Below, in pieces: positions 1-5,130 of a stretch of 5,130 nucleotides of DNA (position 1 is its first letter; each line of letters begins with the position of its first letter). The position numbers and the translations under genes were made by a program. Source of the stretch: Firmicutes bacterium UBA3906 (GTDB taxonomy: Bacteria; Bacillota; Clostridia; Caldicoprobacterales; DTU083); contig DGFG01000170.1 of assembly GCA_002391555.1 (NCBI GenBank), positions 1-5,130 of the forward strand, in the 5' to 3' direction. Below the pieces are notes generated by a model. The model worked only from the letters and a program-made list of their open reading frames with translations, was not told where the DNA came from and ran no database searches.

Positions 1-19
1 AGATGTGTATAAGAGACAG
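1..19 (+). other. Nextera/Tn5 mosaic-end adapter (synthetic, left end)
   Basis: The first 19 bases, AGATGTGTATAAGAGACAG, are exactly the hyperactive Tn5 mosaic end used in Nextera tagmentation libraries. This is laboratory sequence, not genome. It happens to hold an ATG in frame with the following gene, so it supplies a false start and the false N-terminus MCIRD to the truncated argD. Genomic sequence begins at base 20. The same 19 bases recur in inverted orientation at the right end. Confidence 0.98.
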
Positions 20-770
20 GACCATAACAACCCTAGCTGCCACAGGCCAGGATATATTTCACCAGGACTTTTTGCCCCTTACCCCCGGCTTTGTATATAC
101 CAAGGCAAACGATATAAATGACCTTTTAGTAAAGGTAAAGGAAAACAAGATAGCTGCCATTATGTTTGAAACAATCCAGGGTGAGGGCGGAGTAGTGCCC
201 CTTGACAATGACTTTATTCAGGAGATGGTAAAAATAGCCCAGGAGGAGGATATCCTCCTAATAGTAGATGAGGTCCAAACCGGTAATGGCAGGTGCGGTA
301 GCCTTTACTCCTATATGGACTTAGGTCTTAATCCTGATATTGTCACTACAGCCAAAGGCCTAGGTGGAGGTTTACCTATAGGTGCTACTATGCTAGGTGA
401 CAAGGTCAAGGATGTCCTAACACCTGGCTCCCACGGGTCTACCTATGGAGGCAATCCAGTTGCCTGTGCAGGGGCTATAAATGTAATAAATAGGCTCGAT
501 GAAAAGCTATTAGCAGGGGTCAGGGAAAAGGCTGACTATATCAAAGCAGAGCTTGAGGGTGCCGAGGGGATACTCAGTCTAACAGGCAAGGGTTTGCTTA
601 TAGGTATAGAAACGACTAAAGAGGCCCAAAGGGTTGTAAGTGAATGTAGGGAAAAGGGAGTCTTATTACTGACAGCCAAGCACAAGGTCAGGTTATTACC
701 CCCCCTTACAATCAGCTTTGACCAGTTAAGCAAGGCTATAAATGTGATAAAAGAGGTATGCGCATCATGA
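20..770 (+). CDS. argD: acetylornithine aminotransferase, 5'-truncated
   Basis: PLP-dependent class III aminotransferase of the cytosolic arginine pathway; it interconverts N-acetylglutamate semialdehyde plus glutamate with N-acetylornithine plus 2-oxoglutarate. About 250 genuine residues remain; by comparison with the usual 385-405, roughly 125-150 N-terminal residues are cut off by the fragment end. The first genomic residues (RTITTLAATGQ) match the family's GRT-x-ATLAATGQ segment; the Arg codon itself is partly adapter. Visible motifs: ETIQGEGG (about codons 170-193), VDEVQTG with the Asp that contacts the PLP pyridine nitrogen, TTAKGLGGG with the Schiff-base Lys at bases 354-356, GSHGSTYGGNPVACA, and RLLPPLTIS, whose Arg should bind the substrate carboxylate. 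The frame is open to TGA at 768-770, which overlaps the argF start. DEVQTG is followed by NGRCG, a Cys where Thr is usual. Ornithine- or succinylornithine aminotransferase are close relatives, but the neighbouring argF and carB favour ArgD. The real start codon is not in the window. Confidence 0.93.
752..756 (+). promoter_or_regulatory. ribosome binding site of argF
   Basis: AGAGG lies inside the 3' end of argD. It is 10 bases from the ATG at 767 but only one base from the in-frame ATG at 758. That spacing, together with the family's usual N-terminus, decides for the start at 767. Confidence 0.7.
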
Positions 771-1672
771 AACACTTATTAAAACTAATGGACCTATCCA
801 AAGATGAGATTATGGAAATATTAGACCTGGCAACCAAGCTTAAAAAGGAAAAAAAGGCAGGTGTAGACCACCCTCTTTTAAAGGGCAAGACTCTAGGTAT
901 GATCTTTAGCAAGGCCTCGACTAGGACCAGGGTTTCCTTTGAGGTAGCCATGTACCAGCTAGGTGGTCATGCCCTCTTTCTAAGTGCAAGAGACCTACAA
1001 ATAGGCCGGGGTGAGCCTGTCCAGGATACAGCCAGGGTCCTTTCCAGGTACCTAGACGGTATAATGATTAGGACCTATGACCAGCAGGAGGTTGAAGATA
1101 TGGCAGCATATGGATCAATCCCTGTAATAAATGGTCTAACTGACTATGCCCATCCCTGCCAGGTACTAGCGGACCTTTTGACCATAAAAGAGTACAAGGG
1201 AGAGCTTGAAGGCTTAAAGCTTTGCTATATAGGTAGCGGTAATAACATGGCCAATTCCTTGATAGTAGGTGGCATAAAGACTGGTATGAAGGTTAGCATA
1301 GCCTGTCCAAAGGGCTTTGAACCAGATGAGGACCTAATAAAATGGGCCAAGGACAATGGTAGCTTTAGCCTCAGCCAGGATTGTTTTGAGGCTGCCAAGG
1401 ATGCAGATGTGCTCGTTACAGATGTATGGACCTCTATGGGCCAGGAGGCGGAGATGGAAATTAGAAATGGTAGCCTTAAGGATTATCAGATCAATGATAA
1501 GCTCATGGCCATTGCCAAAGAGGATGCCATAGTCCTTCATTGCCTGCCAGCCCACCGGGAAGAGGAGATAACAAACAAGGTATTTGAGGAGCATGCAAAG
1601 GAGATATTCGATGAGGCTGAAAACAGACTCCATGTACAAAAGGCCGTCCTAGTTAAGTGTATGGCAGACTAG
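767..1672 (+). CDS. argF: ornithine carbamoyltransferase (anabolic type)
   Basis: Cytosolic enzyme that transfers the carbamoyl group of carbamoyl phosphate to ornithine, giving citrulline and phosphate. Its 301 residues are a normal family length. The N-terminal carbamoyl-phosphate domain (about residues 1-145) holds STRTR at 51-55, IRT at 101-103 and HPCQ at 129-132. The C-terminal ornithine domain (about 150-298) holds GSGNNMANS at 156-164, the ornithine-binding loop DVWTSMGQE at 219-227, HCLPAHR at 258-264 with the active-site Cys259, and NRLH at 286-289. The start at 767 gives MKHLLKLMDLSKDEI, typical of the family; an upstream in-frame ATG at 758 would add only MRI and sits too close to the ribosome binding site. 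The ATG overlaps the argD stop as ATGA, so translational coupling is likely. The usual FEK or FQK before STRTR reads FSKA here, a mild variation. The SMG loop excludes aspartate carbamoyltransferase. A catabolic (ArcB) role is unlikely next to argD and carB, with no arcA or arcC in view. Confidence 0.97.
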   Translation: MKHLLKLMDLSKDEIMEILDLATKLKKEKKAGVDHPLLKGKTLGMIFSKASTRTRVSFEVAMYQLGGHALFLSARDLQIGRGEPVQDTARVLSRYLDGIMIRTYDQQEVEDMAAYGSIPVINGLTDYAHPCQVLADLLTIKEYKGELEGLKLCYIGSGNNMANSLIVGGIKTGMKVSIACPKGFEPDEDLIKWAKDNGSFSLSQDCFEAAKDADVLVTDVWTSMGQEAEMEIRNGSLKDYQINDKLMAIAKEDAIVLHCLPAHREEEITNKVFEEHAKEIFDEAENRLHVQKAVLVKCMAD

Positions 1673-1707
1673 CTAAAAGGTCTAGCAAAATAAAAAAGCA
1701 AGACAGG

Positions 1708-1724
1708 GCCCGTCAGAAGCGGGC
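1708..1724 (+). other. GC-rich hairpin between argF and carB
   Basis: GCCCG (1708-1712) pairs exactly with CGGGC (1720-1724) around a seven-base loop, TCAGAAG. It lies in the middle of the 96-base gap between argF and carB, which is otherwise AT-rich. No T tract follows, so it is not a standard intrinsic terminator. It could be a partial barrier, an mRNA-stabilising or processing structure, or simply chance. An overlapping alternative pairing, GAAGC (1716-1720) with GCTTC (1723-1727), leaves too small a loop to form in a single strand. Confidence 0.5.
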
Positions 1725-1736
1725 TTCATATATGAA
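1725..1736. repeat. perfect 12-base palindrome upstream of carB
   Basis: TTCATATATGAA is a perfect dyad that directly abuts the 3' side of the GC-rich hairpin. Its TTCA/TGAA ends recall ArgR half-sites, but they are inverted and too closely spaced relative to the ArgR consensus (TGAAT, four bases, ATTCA). An operator role is therefore speculative. The dyad ends 17 bases before the carB ribosome binding site. Confidence 0.4.
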
Positions 1737-1753
1737 AACTAAAATTTATAGAT

Positions 1754-1759
1754 GGGAGG
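1754..1759 (+). promoter_or_regulatory. ribosome binding site of carB
   Basis: GGGAGG is a strong Shine-Dalgarno match nine bases before the ATG at 1769. It supports independent translation initiation of carB, unlike argF, which is coupled to argD. Confidence 0.85.
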
Positions 1760-1768
1760 CGCGTCCTA

Positions 1769-4700
1769 ATGCCTCTAGACAAGAGCATAAAGAAGGTACT
1801 AGTAATTGGATCGGGCCCAATAGTGATTGGGCAGGCGGCAGAGTTTGATTATGCAGGGGCCCAGGCCTGTAGAGTCCTAAAAGAGGCGGGGATCAATGTA
1901 GTCCTAGTAAACTCCAATCCTGCAACAATTATGACAGACCAGGCTCTAGCCGATGAGATCTATCTAGAACCCCTTACTGTAGAGACAATTAAAAGAATAA
2001 TTATAGAGGAAAGGCCAGATAGCCTCTTGGCCACTTTAGGGGGCCAGACAGGTCTTACCATAGGTATGCAGCTGGTCAAGGAGGGCTTTTTAGAAAAGCA
2101 TAAGGTCAGGCTTCTCGGTAGCTCTGCAGAGGCAATTGACAGGGCAGAGGACCGCAGGCTCTTTAAGGAGGCCATGGATCAGATTGGTGAGCCAGTGATC
2201 CCCTCGGCTACAGCCAATAGTGTGGACCAGGCCCTAAAAATCGCTGAGGATATAGGATATCCTATCATAGTTAGGCCCGCCTTTACCCTAGGTGGGACCG
2301 GTGGAGGTATCGCCCACAATGCAAAGGAACTAGGGCAGGTTGCAGAGGCTGGTATAGAGGCCTCGCCAATAGGCCAGGTTTTAATAGAAAGATATATATT
2401 TGGCTGGAAGGAAATCGAGTTTGAGACCATGCGAGACCATGATGGCAATGTTATCGCCGTATGTAGCATGGAAAACCTTGACCCTGTTGGTATCCATACA
2501 GGTGATAGTATAGTTGTAGCTCCAGCCCTAACCTTAACTGATGACCAGTACCAGATGCTAAGGTCTGCATCCCTTCGTATTGTCTCAGCCCTGGGTATTG
2601 TAGGTGGCTGCAATTGTCAGCTGGCCTTTAATCCAGAAAATTCACAGTACGCAGTTATCGAGGTAAATCCTAGGGTCTCCCGATCGTCAGCCCTTGCTAG
2701 CAAGGCAACTGCCTATCCAATAGCAAAGGTTACAACAAAGATTGCCTTGGGCTACAGACTAGATGAAATAGTAAATGATGTTACAGGTCTAGCCTATGCG
2801 AGCCAGGAACCTGACCTAGATTATGTGGTGGTAAAGCTACCCAAGTGGTCCTTTGACAAGTTTGCTGGTGCAAAAAGAGAGATTGGGACCCAGATGAAGG
2901 CGACCGGTGAGGTTATGGCCATAGGTCCCACCTTTGAGATGGCCCTTATGAAGGCTGTTAGGGGGGCCGAGATAAATGTAGATAGCCTAAATATGACTGT
3001 GGAAACAGACAGGCCTATCCTAGATAGACTAAGGATAGTAGATGACAAAAGGCTCTTTACTGTATTTGAAGCCATAAAGAAGAACATAAGCATAGATGAT
3101 ATCTATGAGATAACCAAGATAGATAAGTTTTTCCTATATAAACTTAAAAAGCTGGCAGATTACGAGCTGGCCATAGAAGGAAAAGTCCTTGATAAAAAGA
3201 CCTATATGCAGGGCAAGACCTATGGCTATACTGATGAGGCCTTAAAGAGAATATCAGCAAGCTCAAGCCTACCTAGTCTTGACTGCTCATTCAAGCTTGT
3301 TGATTCAAAGGTGGTAGAGTATGGTTTGCAAAGTCCCTACCTTTATTCAACCTATGATGGGCACTGCCAAGCTAGGACCTTAGAAAGATCAGGTAAACCA
3401 GTTATCATAGTCCTGGGTTCTGGCCCTATTCGCATTGGCCAAGGTATAGAGTTTGACTACTCATCAGTCCACTGTGTATGGGCTTTAAAGGAAGCGGGCT
3501 ATGACACAGTTATAATCAACAACAATCCAGAGACAGTTTCTACTGACTATGATACTGCTGATAGGCTCTATTTTGAGCCCCTTTGTCCTGAGGATGTAAT
3601 GAATATAATAAAGGTAGAAAGGCCCATTGGGGTTGTTGTTGCCTTTGGTGGTCAGACTGCCATAAAGCTAACAAAGTTCCTTGATAGGGCAGGTATCCCC
3701 ATCCTGGGGACATCAGCAGAGGGCATTGACATAGCCGAAGACCGCAAACGTTTTGATGCCTTGCTAGAAGACCTTTCTATAAAAAGACCGCCAGGCCTAT
3801 GCATTTTTAATGAGCGAGAGGCCATAGAGGCTGCTAACAAGCTAGGCTATCCAGTCTTGCTTCGCCCCTCCTATGTTATTGGCGGACAAAATATGATGAT
3901 TGTAAATAGCGATCAGGAGACCTCAACCTATATGAAACGGATTGTTGCCGATGGTATAGACAGTCCCGTTCTTGTAGACAAGTATATGATGGGGCCTGAG
4001 CTTGAGGTAGATGTTATATCCGATGGCAAGGAAGTATTAATCCCTGGCATTATGGAGCATATCGAGCGGGCCGGAGTCCATAGTGGAGATTCTATAGCTG
4101 TTTATCCCCCCTTTAATATAGATGAGGATATGACAAAAAAGGTTGTGGACTATTCAAGGAAGCTAGCCCTTGCCCTTGGGACCAGGGGCCTTGTAAATAT
4201 CCAGTACCTAATCTATGAAAATGAGCTTTATGTTATAGAGGTAAATCCTCGGGCCTCAAGGACCGTGCCCTATATTAGCAAGGTGACAGGGATTCCTATG
4301 GTAAAACTGGCATCAATGGTCATGCTAGGCCAGGATTTAAAATCCCTAGGCTATGGGACTGGTCTTTATTCCAAGATCCCTTATTATGCAGTCAAGGTAC
4401 CTGTATTCTCCTTTGAAAAGCTAACTGACGTAAACTTTTATCTAGGGCCTGAGATGAAGTCAACTGGCGAGGTCTTAGGTATAGGCAAGACCATGAAGGA
4501 AGCCCTCTTTAAGGGTCTAACTGCTGCAGGTATAAGGATAGAATCCCCCTTAAAGGGTAGGGAGGTTGGGGCCTTAATCAGTGTAGATGTCAATGACCTT
4601 GAGGAGGTAAAGCCCCTGGCAAAAAGACTAGATAGCCTGGGTATTCAAATCTATGCTACCAAGGATACAGCTGAGGCCATAAATGAAATTGGTGTAAAGG

Positions 4701-4954
4701 CTACTATGATACAGGGTATAAAGGAAAGCGATAACGCCTTTAAGCTCTTAGAGAGTAAAAAGGTTAGCTATATTGTTTATACAGGTGCTGCCTTAGACTC
4801 AACAGTTGATGACTATATAGCCCTGCACCGTAGAGCCCTACAGCTATCAATCCCCTGCTTGACATCATTAGATACGGCAAATGCCATAGCAGGTATTATT
4901 GCCTGTGGCTATAATGAGCAAAATACTGAGCTGGTCGATATTACAAAGCTATAG
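1769..4954 (+). CDS. carB: carbamoyl-phosphate synthase, large (ammonia) subunit
   Basis: Makes carbamoyl phosphate from bicarbonate, two ATP and ammonia delivered from glutamine by the small subunit CarA. Full length at 1061 residues (E. coli 1073). Order of parts: first ATP-grasp half (about 1-400), starting with IGSGPIVIGQAAEFDYAG and holding RPAFTLGGTGGG at 169-180 and EVNPRVSR at 298-305; oligomerisation region (about 401-545); second ATP-grasp half (about 546-930), with GSGPIRIGQGIEFDYS at 550-565, RPSYVIGG at 699-706 and EVNPRASRTVPY at 824-835; C-terminal MGS-like regulatory domain (about 931-1061). ATP-site residues equivalent to E. coli R129, R169, E299, N301, R715, E841, N843 and R848 are present, so both halves look active. 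GGQNMM replaces the GGRAME of E. coli. Several nucleotide-effector residues of the regulatory domain are changed, which suggests altered allosteric control. carA is not adjacent: the gene follows argF. Start fixed by the GGGAGG site and the typical N-terminus. Confidence 0.98.
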   Translation: MPLDKSIKKVLVIGSGPIVIGQAAEFDYAGAQACRVLKEAGINVVLVNSNPATIMTDQALADEIYLEPLTVETIKRIIIEERPDSLLATLGGQTGLTIGMQLVKEGFLEKHKVRLLGSSAEAIDRAEDRRLFKEAMDQIGEPVIPSATANSVDQALKIAEDIGYPIIVRPAFTLGGTGGGIAHNAKELGQVAEAGIEASPIGQVLIERYIFGWKEIEFETMRDHDGNVIAVCSMENLDPVGIHTGDSIVVAPALTLTDDQYQMLRSASLRIVSALGIVGGCNCQLAFNPENSQYAVIEVNPRVSRSSALASKATAYPIAKVTTKIALGYRLDEIVNDVTGLAYASQEPDLDYVVVKLPKWSFDKFAGAKREIGTQMKATGEVMAIGPTFEMALMKAVRGAEINVDSLNMTVETDRPILDRLRIVDDKRLFTVFEAIKKNISIDDIYEITKIDKFFLYKLKKLADYELAIEGKVLDKKTYMQGKTYGYTDEALKRISASSSLPSLDCSFKLVDSKVVEYGLQSPYLYSTYDGHCQARTLERSGKPVIIVLGSGPIRIGQGIEFDYSSVHCVWALKEAGYDTVIINNNPETVSTDYDTADRLYFEPLCPEDVMNIIKVERPIGVVVAFGGQTAIKLTKFLDRAGIPILGTSAEGIDIAEDRKRFDALLEDLSIKRPPGLCIFNEREAIEAANKLGYPVLLRPSYVIGGQNMMIVNSDQETSTYMKRIVADGIDSPVLVDKYMMGPELEVDVISDGKEVLIPGIMEHIERAGVHSGDSIAVYPPFNIDEDMTKKVVDYSRKLALALGTRGLVNIQYLIYENELYVIEVNPRASRTVPYISKVTGIPMVKLASMVMLGQDLKSLGYGTGLYSKIPYYAVKVPVFSFEKLTDVNFYLGPEMKSTGEVLGIGKTMKEALFKGLTAAGIRIESPLKGREVGALISVDVNDLEEVKPLAKRLDSLGIQIYATKDTAEAINEIGVKATMIQGIKESDNAFKLLESKKVSYIVYTGAALDSTVDDYIALHRRALQLSIPCLTSLDTANAIAGIIACGYNEQNTELVDITKL

Positions 4955-4979
4955 CTATTTACTATAAAGCTATAGCTTT
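4945..4979 (+). repeat. 12-bp inverted repeat spanning the carB stop codon
   Basis: AAAGCTATAGCT at 4945-4956 is exactly complementary to AGCTATAGCTTT at 4968-4979, giving a possible 12-bp stem with an 11-base loop. The first arm contains the last carB codons and its TAG stop. Because AGCTATAGCT is itself palindromic, the same 12-mer also appears as a direct repeat (4945-4956 and 4966-4977, offset 21 bases). The second copy can fold alone: AAAGC, TATA loop, GCTTT. Only a short T4 run follows, so alone it would be a weak terminator; it may act with the stronger hairpin just downstream. Confidence 0.7.
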
Positions 4980-4982
4980 TCT

Positions 4983-5008
4983 CTTCTATATATATAGAAG
5001 CTTTTTTT
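4983..5008 (+). terminator. intrinsic terminator after carB
   Basis: CTTCTATATATATAGAAG (4983-5000) is a perfect 18-base palindrome that folds as a seven-bp stem with a four-base loop. It is followed by one C and seven T (5002-5008). The T tract is on the + strand side only, so it ends transcripts coming from carB. The stem is AT-rich and thus modest in strength. An outer stem, AAAGCT (4966-4971) with AGCTTT (4999-5004), could enclose it. It marks the likely end of the operon. Confidence 0.75.
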
Positions 5009-5111
5009 AAGATCATTTTAATGGCAATAATAAAGTAGGGCCAAGTGTTTTCAAGCTAAAGACAATTGCTATAAAATGTTTATAAATTCTCATTGACTAA
5101 AGGTCAAGATT
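5009..5111. other. downstream intergenic segment with weak promoter-like elements
   Basis: These 103 AT-rich bases hold no gene that I can support on either strand. An extended -10-like TGCTATAAA (5067-5075) has a weak -35 candidate, TTTTCA (5048-5053), 16 bases upstream. Near the end, TTGAC (5093-5097) and GTCAA (5103-5107) form a five-bp inverted repeat around TAAAG. TTGACT there could also be a -35 box whose -10 is lost beyond the fragment end. All of this is suggestive only. The next gene, if any, starts outside the window. Confidence 0.3.
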
Positions 5112-5130
5112 CTGTCTCTTATACACATCT
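5112..5130 (-). other. Nextera/Tn5 mosaic-end adapter (synthetic, right end)
   Basis: CTGTCTCTTATACACATCT is the exact reverse complement of the 19-base adapter at the left end. It is library sequence and not part of the genome. Finding complete mosaic ends at both termini in inverted orientation suggests that the record is one tagmented fragment with an insert of about 5.09 kb. Confidence 0.98.

Noticed and set aside
758..766. Alternative argF start at ATG 758, adding Met-Arg-Ile
   Set aside because: It is only one base from the AGAGG ribosome binding site. The ATG at 767 has workable spacing, couples to the argD stop and matches the usual family N-terminus.
1733..1750. Possible ArgR box (TGAA...TTTA) upstream of carB
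   Set aside because: Only one half-site fits; the second lacks the ATTCA pattern at the right spacing. AT-rich DNA gives such matches by chance.
1725..1752. Internal promoter for carB, TTCATA and TATAGA with a 16-base spacer
   Set aside because: Each box matches only four of six consensus bases, and transcription would begin at or within the ribosome binding site.
1732..1848. 38-codon + strand reading frame starting in the argF-carB gap with several Arg codons, a possible arginine leader peptide
   Set aside because: It has no ribosome binding site, most of it lies inside carB in another frame, and no terminator-antiterminator pair follows it.
2179..2613. 144-codon open frame on the - strand inside carB, and similar minus-strand frames elsewhere
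   Set aside because: They lie wholly opposite strongly supported coding sequence, have no recognisable protein motifs and are typical antisense shadows of long genes.
3889..3900. GGQNMM in place of GGRAME in the second ATP-grasp half of CarB as a sign of inactivity
   Set aside because: The ATP-contacting residues known from E. coli (equivalents of R715, E761, E841, N843) are present, and variation at this loop seems tolerated in the family, so loss of activity is not supported.
1..5130. 19-base terminal inverted repeats that could indicate a natural transposon bounded by 1-19 and 5112-5130
   Set aside because: The repeats are the engineered Tn5 mosaic end, the window has no transposase, and the cargo is a truncated housekeeping operon.

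Overview
The window is a single cloned or tagmented stretch of bacterial chromosome (bases 20-5111) with a 19-base Nextera/Tn5 mosaic-end adapter on each end (1-19, and its reverse complement at 5112-5130). The adapters are synthetic. The real insert carries three genes, all on the + strand, for arginine biosynthesis: the 3' two-thirds of argD (acetylornithine aminotransferase), complete argF (ornithine carbamoyltransferase) and complete carB (carbamoyl-phosphate synthase large subunit). A terminator region and about 100 bases without a gene follow.

The organism looks like a Bacillota (Firmicutes) member, probably of the Clostridia type. The basis is modest: GC in the mid-40s percent by hand estimate, heavy use of ATA (Ile), CTA (Leu) and AGG (Arg) codons, strong purine-rich ribosome binding sites, and residue patterns in ArgF and CarB that resemble Firmicutes enzymes. 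No phylogenetic marker is present, so the assignment stops there. The tetranucleotide CTAG, rare in many bacterial genomes, is common here.

Layout: argD overlaps argF by four bases (ATGA), so the two are translationally coupled. A 96-base gap with a GC-rich hairpin and a perfect 12-base palindrome separates argF from carB. After carB come a 12-bp inverted repeat that includes the stop codon and then an intrinsic terminator hairpin with a T7 tract, which mark this as the operon's end. The operon promoter, any ARG box and the earlier arg genes lie upstream, outside the window.

Function: ArgD makes N-acetylornithine, which is converted to ornithine by a gene not seen here. CarB, with the small glutaminase subunit CarA, makes carbamoyl phosphate. 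ArgF joins ornithine and carbamoyl phosphate into citrulline. carA is not beside carB, which departs from the usual carA-carB pair. Several CarB residues that bind UMP/IMP in the E. coli enzyme are replaced, which fits an arginine-dedicated synthase. I found no new biological system; this is a conserved biosynthetic operon with a few details worth checking.
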